From Phytohabitans aurantiacus (GTDB lineage Bacteria > Actinomycetota > Actinomycetes > Mycobacteriales > Micromonosporaceae): 64,000 nt of DNA. The first letter of the stretch is position 1; each line of letters begins with the position of its first letter. Shown piece after piece: positions 43,124 through 51,622 of the stretch. The notes beneath the pieces are model-generated. The model did no database searches and was not told the DNA's origin. It saw only the letters and a program-made list of their open reading frames with translations. The stretch spans positions 131,789-195,788 of the forward strand of contig NZ_BSDI01000002.1 of the NCBI RefSeq assembly GCF_027923225.1, read 5' to 3'. A program made the translations under genes and the position numbers.

Positions 43124-43702
43124 TTACCCGCGCGGGGTGTAGCGCAGCAGGACGTTGTCGGAGCCCTCGAGCTGGCGGACCTCCGCCGGTGCCAGGCCGG
43201 TGACCGGGGCGGTGAAGATGGGGGTACCCTCGCCGAGGGCGGTCGCTCCGACGATCAGATGCAGTTCGTCGACCAGGCCGGCGGCGAGCAGTCCGTTCCA
43301 GGTGACCCGGCTGCCGAAGGTGACGATGTCGCCGCCACCCGCCTTGAGCTGCTTGACGCGCTCGGCGGCGTCGGCGCGGCCCACCAGCGTGGTCCGCTCC
43401 TGCCACGGCTCGATGTCCTGCGCGGTGAGCGTGTCGGACACGACGGTGACCGGGATCCGGCTGTATATCGCGCCGAACTCGCGGTGCACGTCGCCGGCTT
43501 GCGGATTGTCCGCCTGCGCCGGCCAGAAACCCATGAACATGCGGTATGAGTTGGCGCCCAGCAGCAGGGTGTCCGCCGCGCGCAGGCACTGCAGGTTGTA
43601 GCTGTCGAACGCGGCGTCCATCGGCAGTACCAGCGGGTTGCCGTCGGTGCTGGCGTAGTAGCCGTCCAGCGACATGATGTTGCAGACGATCAGGCGTGAC
43701 AT
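43124..43702 (-). CDS. dihydrofolate reductase/RibD C-terminal family protein
   Basis: Cytosolic NADPH-binding reductase-like protein of 192 residues of the RibD_C fold. The N-terminus (CNIMSLDGYYAS) is typical and the cofactor region includes FGSRVTWNGLLAAGLVDELH. These proteins are common stand-alone paralogues in actinobacteria with unknown substrates and are not the housekeeping folA. Start ATG 43702 faces the TetR operator. It is likely repressed by the divergent TetR protein. Confidence 0.83.
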   Translation of the reverse strand: MSRLIVCNIMSLDGYYASTDGNPLVLPMDAAFDSYNLQCLRAADTLLLGANSYRMFMGFWPAQADNPQAGDVHREFGAIYSRIPVTVVSDTLTAQDIEPWQERTTLVGRADAAERVKQLKAGGGDIVTFGSRVTWNGLLAAGLVDELHLIVGATALGEGTPIFTAPVTGLAPAEVRQLEGSDNVLLRYTPRG

Positions 43703-43729
43703 GGTGAGTTCCTCTCCCGTAGTTAAACT

Positions 43730-43770
43730 GAACTGTACAGGTCAGTTCATGTGTACGCAAGGGTACAGTT
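43730..43770. promoter_or_regulatory. TetR operator in DHFR-like/TetR promoter
   Basis: GAACTGTACAGGTCAGTTC (43730-43748) has GAACTG and CAGTTC arms. In addition AACTGTAC (43731-43738) is the inverse of GTACAGTT (43763-43770). Both patterns lie between the divergent starts, so two overlapping or alternative TetR sites are possible. Confidence 0.65.
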
Positions 43771-43788
43771 GGGTGTAGGGTGAGGCTT

Positions 43789-44454
43789 GTGAGCAGTGAG
43801 CCCGAGGCGACCGTCCGTCATACACCGACCGGGCAGCGCGCCGAGCGCAAACGGCATGCCATCGTGGATGCCGCCCGCGACATCTTCATCAGGCACGGAT
43901 ACGAGGTCGGCGTCGACACCATCGCCGCCGAGGCTGGCGTGTCCAAGGTGACGATCTACAACCACTTCGGCAGCAAGGAAGCGCTGTTCATCGCGGTGAT
44001 CGTTGACGCGCTCGATGAGGCGCTCGACGTCACGCTCACGGAGTCCAAGAAGCACCTCGTCGACAGCGCCGACCCGCGTGCCGCACTTCTTGGCACCGCG
44101 GCGGCCTTGGTCGACGGCGTGACCCAACCGTCGGTGCTGGCGCTGCGAAACCTCGTCACCGGTGAGCTACGCCGCTTTCCAGAGCTGGGCGCGGCCTGGC
44201 GGGAGCGCGGACCGCAACGGATCGCCGCCGCGATGCGCCCGGTCCTGCGTGCGATGGTCAAGCGTGGCGAGCTGCGAATCCCCGACATGGAACTCGCCCT
44301 GCAGCAGTTCTTCGGGCTGACGCTCTATCCGCACTTCGCGGTCAGCTCGTATGGCGGCGCCATCGAGCCGCGACTCGCCCGGCGCCTCATCAGCCAGGGC
44401 GTGGACATGTTCCTTTCCTACTACCGCAGTGCTGGCTCACTCTCAGAAGAGTGA
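43789..44454 (+). CDS. TetR-family regulator
   Basis: TetR regulator of about 221 residues. The HTH (GVDTIAAEAGVSKVTIYNHF, about 43-62) is standard and the C-terminal half resembles the TetR_C-like group with FGLTLYPHFAVSSYGG. GTG 43789 is preferred; GTG 43780 is in frame and adds three residues. It is divergent from the DHFR-like gene across symmetric sites and probably controls it. Confidence 0.87.
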   Translation: MSSEPEATVRHTPTGQRAERKRHAIVDAARDIFIRHGYEVGVDTIAAEAGVSKVTIYNHFGSKEALFIAVIVDALDEALDVTLTESKKHLVDSADPRAALLGTAAALVDGVTQPSVLALRNLVTGELRRFPELGAAWRERGPQRIAAAMRPVLRAMVKRGELRIPDMELALQQFFGLTLYPHFAVSSYGGAIEPRLARRLISQGVDMFLSYYRSAGSLSEE

Positions 44455-44463
44455 GTCGCCCAC

Positions 44464-45663
44464 TCAAGGGCTCGCGAAGGTGGCTACCTGCCGGAGCGCG
44501 TCGGCGGCCTGGGGCAGGAAGGACCAGTAGAGCTGGAAGCTTTGGGCTGCCACCGGATACACCTCCAGCCGCGCGTCGACGCCGCAGGCGCGGGCGTGTC
44601 GGGCCAGTCGTTCCGCGTCCGGTAGGCCCTCGTCGCCAGCGGCGGCCTGGATGAGCATCTGCGGCAGGCCGGCGAGGTCGCAGTCGAGCGGATTGAGTAC
44701 GGGGTCGGTGACCGGGTGTCCGCCGAGGTACCGGGCGACGCCGAAGGCCGCGCCGGCGCGGGTGGCGCAGTTCGCCGGCTCGGCCGGTAGCCGCTCCGGG
44801 GCCGCTGTGCCGATGTCGACATAGGGGGTGAAGAACACGCAACGACCCGGCAGCGGTGACGCCGCGGCCTTGGCACGAAGCAGCATGCACAACGCCAGGC
44901 CGGCGCCGGAGGTGTCGCCGACGAGGAGCACGTCGTCCGGCGCGACGCCACGGTCCAGTAACCACGCGAACGCCGACTCGGCGTCCTCGACCGCCGCGGG
45001 GTAGGTGTATTCGGGGGCGAGCCGGTAGTCGGGCGTGATGACTTCGCCGCGGGTCACCTCGGCCAGCGCGCTCGCCATCGATCGGAAGCCGTACGCGGAT
45101 CCATTGACGTAGGCGCCGCCGTGCAGCAGCAGAACCCACCGCGCGGTCGCCTCGGGTGGGGTGGCGACCAGTGCCGGCACGCCGCGGGCGTTGACCGGAC
45201 GGAACTCGATGCCCGCCGCGATCGGCAGTTGCGCGTAGTGGCGTTCGGCGGCGTCGCGTAACGCCTCGGTGTCGGCGTAGGTGAGCGTGGCGAACGGCTC
45301 GCCCAGCCGCGCGATGCGGGCGGCGAGTTCACCGCCGATCGAGCGGGTCCGCATGACCAGCTGTTCGAGGTCCCGCAGGATCGCGGGGGCCTGCTCGAGC
45401 AGGGCCTGCCCGGCCAGCGTGAGCGCGACATGGTGGGTGGTCCGGTGCACCAGGACGCAGCCGAGCATTCGTTCCAGCGCGGCGATCAGGCGACTCAGGG
45501 ACGATTGGGACACGAACAGGCGGGCCGCCGCCCGCCCGAAGTTCAGTTCCTCGGCGACGGCGATGAATGCCCGAAGGTGGCGCAGCTCAAGACCCTCTGG
45601 CACGGTGGACGGCGCGGGTGCCGGGTCTCGTTGATCCTCAGGCACCGGACCATCATCCGTCAT
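44464..45663 (-). CDS. LysR-type HTH fused to an HSL-like alpha/beta hydrolase
   Basis: Single reading frame of 399 residues joining two unrelated domains. Residues about 25-84 are a LysR HTH (LRAFIAVAEELNFGRAAARL, then QSSLSRLIAALE), and the linker helix continues to about 112. Residues about 125-399 are a hormone-sensitive-lipase-type hydrolase with oxyanion motif HGGAY (181-185), nucleophile Ser252 in GDTSGAG (249-255) and acid Asp349. The expected catalytic His near 374, normally in an HxFxL motif, is Gln (QSFQLY). The hydrolase part may therefore act as a ligand-sensing domain replacing the usual LysR effector domain, or have weak activity. ATG 45663 is the start. No stop separates the domains. 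Confidence 0.82.
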   Translation of the reverse strand: MTDDGPVPEDQRDPAPAPSTVPEGLELRHLRAFIAVAEELNFGRAAARLFVSQSSLSRLIAALERMLGCVLVHRTTHHVALTLAGQALLEQAPAILRDLEQLVMRTRSIGGELAARIARLGEPFATLTYADTEALRDAAERHYAQLPIAAGIEFRPVNARGVPALVATPPEATARWVLLLHGGAYVNGSAYGFRSMASALAEVTRGEVITPDYRLAPEYTYPAAVEDAESAFAWLLDRGVAPDDVLLVGDTSGAGLALCMLLRAKAAASPLPGRCVFFTPYVDIGTAAPERLPAEPANCATRAGAAFGVARYLGGHPVTDPVLNPLDCDLAGLPQMLIQAAAGDEGLPDAERLARHARACGVDARLEVYPVAAQSFQLYWSFLPQAADALRQVATFASP

Positions 45664-45747
45664 CCCGCCGGTGATGCGATTCGCGCATGACGGTGGTGCC
45701 GATCGCGGCATTCCATTCCCGGCGATCTTCCCGCAGAGTCGACACAC

Positions 45748-46326
45748 ATGCGCAAACTCTTCTCGTTCCTTGCGGTCAGCGCCGACGGCTATCACGCCGA
45801 CGATGGGCGGGGCCTGGGCTGGCAGACGTTCGGCCAGGAGTTCGCCGACTACTCGGTCGAGCAGCTCGACGAGGTCGACACCCTGGTGCTCGGCCGCACC
45901 ACGTACGAGGAACTGTCCGCGTACTGGACCAGCGATCTCGGCCCGCAGTTCGACCCGCGCATCGCCACCCGGATGAACTCGCTCGGCAAGCTGGTCGTCT
46001 CCCGCACCTTGGATTCAGTGTGGTGGGGTGACTCGCCGGCCAGGACCGCGACCGTCGAGGCGCTCGCCGAGTTCAAGCGGACGCCGGGCAAGGACGCCGC
46101 GATCCTCGGCAGCTCCACGCTGACCGCCGCGCTGCTCCGGGCCGGGCTCGTCGACGAGGTACGCCTGATGATCAATCCGATTATTCTTGGCGGCGGTCTG
46201 CGGGCGTTCGAAGCCGCCGGTACGGTGCCGCTGCACCTGGTCCGAACCCGGCCGTTCACCGCTGGAAACGTCTTGCTGTACTACCGGCCCGAACTGGCTC
46301 CGCCAGTAGATTTGAGGAAACCATGA
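45748..46326 (+). CDS. dihydrofolate reductase-family protein
   Basis: RibD_C-fold reductase-like protein of 192 residues, paralogous in type to the one at 43124. N-terminus FSFLAVSADGYHADDG, a central LGRTTYEELSAYW and cofactor motif AILGSSTLTAALLRAGLVDE are visible, ending with NPIILGGG. ATG 45748. Its stop overlaps the VOC-protein start (ATGA), so it begins a three-gene unit with the VOC protein and the epoxide hydrolase. The divergent LysR-hydrolase fusion may regulate this unit. Confidence 0.85.
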   Translation: MRKLFSFLAVSADGYHADDGRGLGWQTFGQEFADYSVEQLDEVDTLVLGRTTYEELSAYWTSDLGPQFDPRIATRMNSLGKLVVSRTLDSVWWGDSPARTATVEALAEFKRTPGKDAAILGSSTLTAALLRAGLVDEVRLMINPIILGGGLRAFEAAGTVPLHLVRTRPFTAGNVLLYYRPELAPPVDLRKP

Positions 46327-46742
46327 TCAAAGCGTTGAACGAAATCGAGGTCGTCACCTTGTTCGTAGACGATCTGGCATCGACCGGGCACTTCTACACC
46401 GGTGTCTTCGGCCTGGAGGTCGTCTACCAGGACGACGCGTCCTTGCTCGTCAAGCTCGGGCCACTGATGCTCAATCTGCTGCAACGCGAGCGAGCACCCG
46501 AGCTGGTCGAACCGTCCACTGTGGCAAAGAGCACGGCGGGTGTGCACGCGTTGTTCACGATACGGGTGGCCGACGTCGACGCCGTCTGCGCAGACCTGAA
46601 ACGCCACGGCGTAGAACTGCTCAACGGACCCGTCGACCGCCCCTGGGGCCGCCGCACGGCCGCGTTCGCGGATCCGGCGGGCAACGTGTGGGAGGTGGCC
46701 CAGGTACTCGACGGTGACCAGCCCGAGAACAGCGCGACGTGA
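46323..46742 (+). CDS. VOC/glyoxalase-fold protein
   Basis: Small metalloenzyme-fold protein of 139 residues with two beta-alpha-beta-beta-beta modules. The start IEVVTLFVDDLASTGHFYTG and the end GRRTAAFADPAGNVWEVAQ are typical of glyoxalase/bleomycin-resistance/dioxygenase proteins. Exact reaction unknown. ATG 46323 overlaps the upstream stop and its own stop overlaps the epoxide hydrolase start, so all three are translated together. Confidence 0.88.
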   Translation: MIKALNEIEVVTLFVDDLASTGHFYTGVFGLEVVYQDDASLLVKLGPLMLNLLQRERAPELVEPSTVAKSTAGVHALFTIRVADVDAVCADLKRHGVELLNGPVDRPWGRRTAAFADPAGNVWEVAQVLDGDQPENSAT

Positions 46743-47902
46743 CCGATCTGGGCATGCAACGACGCGACGACATTGTTCCGTTCACGATCCTGGTGCCCGA
46801 TAGCGACCTTGCCGACCTCCGTGACCGGTTGGTGAAGGCACGCTGGGCGCCCGAGCCGGTCGGTGGAGGTGAGTCGTACGGCGTCTCCCGCACCCGGATG
46901 CGAGAGCTCGTTGAGTACTGGGCAACCGGGTACGACTGGCGGCGGTGGGAAGAAAGGCTCAATCGGTACGCCCAATACACCACGACGATCGACGGAACCA
47001 ATGTGCACTTCCTCCACGTCCGCTCGACCGAGCGGCATGCGTTGCCCTTGATCCTCAGCCACGGCTGGCCCGGATCCGTCGTCGAGTTCCTGGATGTGCT
47101 CGGGCCGCTGAGCGAGCCGGGAAAGCACGGCCTCGATCCCGCGATCGCCTTCGACCTGGTAATCCCTTCACTGCCCGGCTTCGCCTGGTCCGGTCCGACC
47201 CCCGACACCGGATGGGGACCGCGGCGAATCGCCCGCGCGTGGGCGACCCTCATGGACCGCCTCGGCTACCGCCGCTACGGCGCGGTCGGCAACGACTGGG
47301 GAGCGCACATCTCACCCGAACTCGGCCGGGTGGCTCCCGACGCCGTCGTCGGCGCGCACGTGACGCAGCTGTTCTCCTTTCCTGACGGCGAGTGGCTGTC
47401 ATACCCGCCCAGCGTCGAGCCGGACCTCGGCCAACTCACCCCCGAAGACCGGATGGCACTCGACGGGCTCCGCACGGTTCAACGAACCGCCGGCTCCTAC
47501 GCTTACGTCCACGCTCAGCAACCCCATACCCTCGGATTCGCCCTCACTGACTCGCCGATCGGTTTGCTCGCGTGGAACAGCCGGGCCATGGACGACCTCG
47601 ATCCCGAGACGCTGCTCACCCACATCAGCATCTACTGGCTAACCGGCACTGCCACATCCGCTTTGCGCATTTACGCCGAGCACCACCGGCAAGCACCGGT
47701 CGCCAGCCCGACGACACTGCCGATCGGGCTGGCCCAGTTTCGCCACGACATCCACCCGATCAGAGCGTGCGCCGACCGCGACCATGCCAACGTCGTGTCC
47801 TGGAACACATACGACGAAGGCGGCCACTACGCCGCTCACCAGGCACCCGAGCTCCTCACCCGCGACATCCGCGCCTTCTTCGGCGACCACATGCGGGAAT
47901 GA
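46739..47902 (+). CDS. epoxide hydrolase (EHN-type)
   Basis: Alpha/beta hydrolase of 387 residues with the N-terminal EHN lid domain (about 11-120). The oxyanion motif is HGWPG (108-112), the nucleophile Asp186 lies in GNDWGAH and the catalytic His in GGHYAAH near 364. The family opens epoxides to diols without a cofactor. GTG 46739 overlaps the VOC gene stop. Together with the reductase-like and VOC proteins it may handle a reactive small molecule. Confidence 0.9.
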   Translation: MTDLGMQRRDDIVPFTILVPDSDLADLRDRLVKARWAPEPVGGGESYGVSRTRMRELVEYWATGYDWRRWEERLNRYAQYTTTIDGTNVHFLHVRSTERHALPLILSHGWPGSVVEFLDVLGPLSEPGKHGLDPAIAFDLVIPSLPGFAWSGPTPDTGWGPRRIARAWATLMDRLGYRRYGAVGNDWGAHISPELGRVAPDAVVGAHVTQLFSFPDGEWLSYPPSVEPDLGQLTPEDRMALDGLRTVQRTAGSYAYVHAQQPHTLGFALTDSPIGLLAWNSRAMDDLDPETLLTHISIYWLTGTATSALRIYAEHHRQAPVASPTTLPIGLAQFRHDIHPIRACADRDHANVVSWNTYDEGGHYAAHQAPELLTRDIRAFFGDHMRE

Positions 47903-47983
47903 AGATTCCGCTCCGGGCCACGCCGGCACCCTAAATAGATCCAAACAAAGAGAGACGTGACCTACCGCGACGCGCGCGGCGGA

Positions 47984-48018
47984 CGCCGCGGTAGCTCAAG
48001 CCCGATCCTGAACCTGAC
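47984..48018 (-). repeat. dispersed palindromic repeat, copy C
   Basis: CGCGGTAGCTCAAGCCCGATC and following bases match the reverse complement of copy A apart from two small indels (sequence split here: core CGCGGTAGCTCAA at 47987-47999). CTACCGCG at 47962-47969 is the inverse of CGCGGTAG at 47987-47994, giving a hairpin. It lies between the convergent epoxide hydrolase and S1 peptidase genes and may act as their terminator. Confidence 0.65.
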
Positions 48019-48025
48019 CGGCAAG

Positions 48026-49450
48026 TCAGATGTGCTTGACGGCTCCGGGGAAGGACTTCTCGGCAACCCGGATATCGCTGAAGAACAGGGTGCATGTGGA
48101 GTTGTACTTCCCGCCGCCGCTGAGGATGCCGCGCGCGGTGACCCTGCCGTCGGACCGGATCGAGTAGATCGGGCCGCCCGAGTCGCCCTCGGCGGCGCAG
48201 GTTCCGGTCTTCTTCGCGTACGCCAGGTTGCGTCCCAGCGTGCCGCCGACGTATCGCACATTGGTGCTGCCGTCGGCGACCTTCCAGCCGCACAGCTCAC
48301 CGGTCACGCTGCCGCCGGAGCACGCCTTGTCGCCCTTCTTGGGTGACTTGCTCGCGACCCCGTTGATTGTCCTCGACGTGTTGGAAGCGGCGCCGCCGAC
48401 GTAGACGCTGTAACCAGACGCGTACGGATAGAACAGCTGGACCAGCGAGACGTCGCCGGTGTAGTACGACTGGCCGTCGATTTTGACCGAGCCGGTGTCG
48501 TTCTTCCAACCGTCTTCGCGGACCACCCCTACGATGTCGGTGTTGTAGCGGGGCATCCAGGTGTAGGTGTTCAGCCCGGTGCAGTGTCCGGCGGTGATGA
48601 AGTAGTCGGCGCCGTTGTATCTCCACGGGAAGCCGATCGTGCAGTGCCAGCGGGTGGTGCCTCCGGTCGAGGTGGTCGCGCGCGAGCCGCCCCAGAACGG
48701 TGACGAGTCGGACTGGCGGCTCAGCAACGTCGGCTGCTGCTCATCGGTCAGCAGCAGCGCGAGCTCGTCGGCGGCGTACCGGCTGGCCAGGGCGGTGCGC
48801 AGCTCCTCGGTGACGGTGGAGGCTTTGACCAGTACACGATTGGTCTCGGCGTCGATGAACGTCGCCCAAATGTTCTCCACCCCGGGCACGTCGCTGGTCA
48901 GCACGTCGTCCTTGACCGCGCTCAATGCGCTGTTGCTGTATTTCACGACCGGCGTACTCGGGTAGTAGAACCGGGGGAAGGTCGCCTCCGCCGCCGTGGT
49001 CTGCGGCGCGGCGGAGGCCGTCGCGGCCTCTTCTTCCTTGCCCTCGGTCGTGCCGGGCGCGGTCGCGTCGTCGGTGCCTTCGTCGGGCAGCGTGCTGAGG
49101 TCGACCGCGATCGTGCCGGCGGCGTACGCCACCTTTGTGCTGTCGGCGGTCGAGACGACCGGCGCGACGATCCGGCCGGTGGCGCGCGCGACGTATGGGG
49201 GCGCCAGGTTCTCCGGGTCCTCGTCGGCGCGGACTTCGGCTTTGTCCAAAGCCGTCGCCAGGTCGGCTGGGAGCTGGTCGAGGCCGTCGGTCGGGTCGAC
49301 CGTGATGACGGCGACCTGGGTATCGGTCGCTGGCTGGGCGGTCGTGACGGCGGCGAGTCCAGCGGGCGGGTCGACCCAGACCAGCGCCGCGGAGGCGAGC
49401 AGGCTCAGGCACACGGCCCGGCCCATCCTCCGGTAGATGCGTGTCTTCAC
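48026..49450 (-). CDS. secreted trypsin-like serine peptidase
   Basis: Secreted S1 protease of 474 residues. A signal peptide (about 1-34) is followed by a long acidic pro-region (about 35-255) and a chymotrypsin-fold domain. The triad is His289 (ITAGHC), Asp333 (TGDVSLVQ) and Ser424 (EGDSGGP), with Cys pairs 270/290, 377/387 and 418/453 likely. The long propeptide suggests extracellular activation. GTG 49450. It is a single-gene unit convergent with the epoxide hydrolase operon, with repeat copy C between them. Confidence 0.88.
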   Translation of the reverse strand: MKTRIYRRMGRAVCLSLLASAALVWVDPPAGLAAVTTAQPATDTQVAVITVDPTDGLDQLPADLATALDKAEVRADEDPENLAPPYVARATGRIVAPVVSTADSTKVAYAAGTIAVDLSTLPDEGTDDATAPGTTEGKEEEAATASAAPQTTAAEATFPRFYYPSTPVVKYSNSALSAVKDDVLTSDVPGVENIWATFIDAETNRVLVKASTVTEELRTALASRYAADELALLLTDEQQPTLLSRQSDSSPFWGGSRATTSTGGTTRWHCTIGFPWRYNGADYFITAGHCTGLNTYTWMPRYNTDIVGVVREDGWKNDTGSVKIDGQSYYTGDVSLVQLFYPYASGYSVYVGGAASNTSRTINGVASKSPKKGDKACSGGSVTGELCGWKVADGSTNVRYVGGTLGRNLAYAKKTGTCAAEGDSGGPIYSIRSDGRVTARGILSGGGKYNSTCTLFFSDIRVAEKSFPGAVKHI

Positions 49451-49648
49451 GCGAGATGCTCCCGTACAAAAGAGGCGGCCGCGCCTGCCGCGGCCACCGA
49501 CGACCACGAGCCTGGCGGACGGAAACATCACCCGGGTATCGCCCGGCCATCACCGGCGCGCGGCTTCGCGAGTCATACCTGGGTACGGGTGTGGGACCGT
49601 ACCTCGGAGTGACGTGCCGCCTGACCATCTTCTTCTACCGTCCTGCGA

Positions 49649-49906
49649 GTGAAGAGGATCGCCATGGGTGTTGGGTTGCTGCTTGGTCTGTACCTGATCG
49701 TTCGGGCTGTCGCCGAGCCGTTCGTCATCGACATGACAGATCCGGCCACCTATCGGTTGGATTGGGGTGGTCCCAGCTTGGCCGGCGTGCTGCTCGTCCA
49801 CTGTGGACCAGGAGTGGTTTCCGCCGTGCTGATAGGGCTGTGGGTGCGTGCACAGCGTCGACGCCGTGCGGCACGCGAGGCGCAATCCGGCCGATTGGTG
49901 GGCTAA
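49649..49906 (+). CDS. small two-helix membrane protein
   Basis: Protein of 85 residues with two hydrophobic helices (about 4-22 and 44-66) and a basic C-terminal tail (RAQRRRRAARE), giving an inside-in topology. No family is recognised. GTG 49649 starts it. Its stop overlaps the stop of the convergent oxidoreductase gene. Composition is ordinary for this genome, so it is probably real, but evidence is limited. Confidence 0.6.
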   Translation: MKRIAMGVGLLLGLYLIVRAVAEPFVIDMTDPATYRLDWGGPSLAGVLLVHCGPGVVSAVLIGLWVRAQRRRRAAREAQSGRLVG

Positions 49907-50880
49907 GCCGGGATCAGCAGGATACGGCCGGTGTGAGAGCGAGTCTCGATGAGTTCGTGTGCGGCTGCGGCCTGGGTGAGTGGGAGGCTCGCGTGCACGG
50001 TGGTGCGCAGCTGGCCCGCCTCGAACAGATCGGCGAGCTCGGCTGTCTCGCGGCGTGCCTGGTCCGGGTCGGCGCGGCGCCAGGCGGTGAGGTTGAAGCC
50101 GGTGACAGATCGCAGCGCGAACAGCTTGGCGACGGGGATCTGTTCCAGTTCTCCGGTCGCGGCGCCGTAGACGACGGCGCGGCCGAAGGGCGCCAGCAGG
50201 TCGAGGCTGGATCGCAGGACCGGTCCACCGACCGCGTCGAGGACGACGTCGACACCGTCCGGGGCGGCTGCGCGGACCTGGTCGGGCCAGTCGGCTTGTG
50301 TGTAATCGATGGCGACGTCGGCACCGACGCTCCGGACAAAGTCGAGCTTGCGTGACGATCGGGCCGTACCGATGACGGTGCCGGCACCGAAGAGCTTGGC
50401 GAGTTGCACGGCGAGGTGCCCGATGCCGCCAGCGGCGGCATGGACCAGGACGGTGTCGCCCGAGCTCAGCCGAGCGGCGCGAAGGATCCGTAGGGCGACG
50501 GGGCCGCTCATGGCGAGCATGGTGGCGTCACCGGAGTCGAGGTGGTCGGAGACGGCGGCGAGCCAGGACGCGTCGGCGACGACATAGTCCGCGTACGCGT
50601 CCTCGGCAAGCGCGGCGACCCGCCGGCCCACCAGCTGCGGGTCGACACCAGGGCCGGTCCGGGCGACCGTGCCGACGACGTCCCCGGTCGGCCGACCGGG
50701 CAGGGGGCGCTGGAAGATGCTGCCGCTGCCCGGTCCCCGGCGGAACCGGGTGTCGACGAAGTTGACGCCGATCGCCTCGGCTCGCAGCAGTACCTGACCC
50801 GCCCGCGGAACGGGCTGGTCGACGTCTTCGACGGTCAGCACCTCAGGCCCGCCGTACTCGTAATAGCGGACGCGTCGCAT
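49903..50880 (-). CDS. quinone oxidoreductase-like MDR protein
   Basis: Third zinc-independent MDR oxidoreductase of this window, 325 residues. It has a GroES-like N-domain with EAIGVNFVDTRFRRG, the NADPH motif HAAAGGIGHLAVQLAK (about 147-162) and the end HTGRILLIPA. This is closest in type to quinone reductase Qor. ATG 50880 follows a GGGG ribosome site; GTG 50886 is also possible. A perfect 19-bp palindrome lies between it and the divergent TetR gene, so it is probably TetR-controlled. Confidence 0.86.
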   Translation of the reverse strand: MRRVRYYEYGGPEVLTVEDVDQPVPRAGQVLLRAEAIGVNFVDTRFRRGPGSGSIFQRPLPGRPTGDVVGTVARTGPGVDPQLVGRRVAALAEDAYADYVVADASWLAAVSDHLDSGDATMLAMSGPVALRILRAARLSSGDTVLVHAAAGGIGHLAVQLAKLFGAGTVIGTARSSRKLDFVRSVGADVAIDYTQADWPDQVRAAAPDGVDVVLDAVGGPVLRSSLDLLAPFGRAVVYGAATGELEQIPVAKLFALRSVTGFNLTAWRRADPDQARRETAELADLFEAGQLRTTVHASLPLTQAAAAHELIETRSHTGRILLIPA

Positions 50881-50930
50881 GGCCACCCCACACCTAGACT
50901 GGACCGGTAGTCAACTTCCGACAGGACGCT

Positions 50931-50949
50931 ACTGGACCGGCGGTCCAGT
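50931..50949. promoter_or_regulatory. perfect TetR operator
   Basis: ACTGGACCGGCGGTCCAGT is fully symmetric around its central G. A half-site ACTGGACCGGT occurs again at 50898-50908. It lies between the oxidoreductase and TetR starts. Confidence 0.75.
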
Positions 50950-50963
50950 TGTCGAGGTGTGTG

Positions 50964-51593
50964 ATGACCGAACCCGAACGACTCCGCGCCGACGCGGTCC
51001 GCAACCGCACGGCCATCCTGCGCGCCACCGAGGAGTTGCTGACCCGATATCACCCGCAGCAGATCTCGATGGAACAGATAGCCGCGGCGGCCGGCGTCGG
51101 CAAGGGAACGGTGTTCCACCGCTTCGGCAGCCGGTACGGGCTCATGCGCGCGCTCATGCAGGAACGCGCGCAAGACCTGGAGTCCGCGATCACCGCCGGT
51201 CCGCCGCCGCTGGGCCAAGGCGCCCCGCCCCGCGTACGACTGCTGGCCTTCCTCACCGCGGTGGTCGACCTGGTCGCCCGCAACAAGGGCCTGCTCGCCG
51301 CCCTCGGCCCCGCGGCGCCCGTCACCACCGCGCCCGTCACCACCGCCTCCGCCTCCGTCACCACCGTGCCGGAACAGGAGCCGCGCGAAGCGCATCCGGT
51401 ATACAAATCGTGGCACGGCCACATCAGCCAACTGGTTTACCAGCAACGGCAGGACCTCGACGCCGACATGCTCGCCCACGTCCTGCTCGCCACGCTGCAC
51501 AGCGAACCAATCCTGAACGCACTGCAGCGTGGCGACGGAAACCGCCTCGACCGGACGTTGCGCGACCTGGTGACCGGCCTGTTGCCCGAGTGA
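50964..51593 (+). CDS. TetR-family repressor
   Basis: TetR regulator of 209 residues. The HTH (SMEQIAAAAGVGKGTVFHRF, about 35-54) is typical. An internal Thr/Ala/Pro-rich stretch (VTTAPVTTASASVTTVPEQE, about 122-141) looks like a low-complexity insertion in the ligand domain. ATG 50964 has GAGG upstream; TTG 50949 is inside the operator. It probably represses the divergent quinone oxidoreductase. Confidence 0.87.
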   Translation: MTEPERLRADAVRNRTAILRATEELLTRYHPQQISMEQIAAAAGVGKGTVFHRFGSRYGLMRALMQERAQDLESAITAGPPPLGQGAPPRVRLLAFLTAVVDLVARNKGLLAALGPAAPVTTAPVTTASASVTTVPEQEPREAHPVYKSWHGHISQLVYQQRQDLDADMLAHVLLATLHSEPILNALQRGDGNRLDRTLRDLVTGLLPE

Positions 51594-51622
51594 GGTCCAC
51601 AATGGCCGGCGGCCGGGGGGTC

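Noticed and set aside
43124..46326. Reading the two DHFR-like genes as folA
   Set aside because: Both match the RibD C-terminal-type family common as paralogues in actinobacteria, and no folate genes are nearby.
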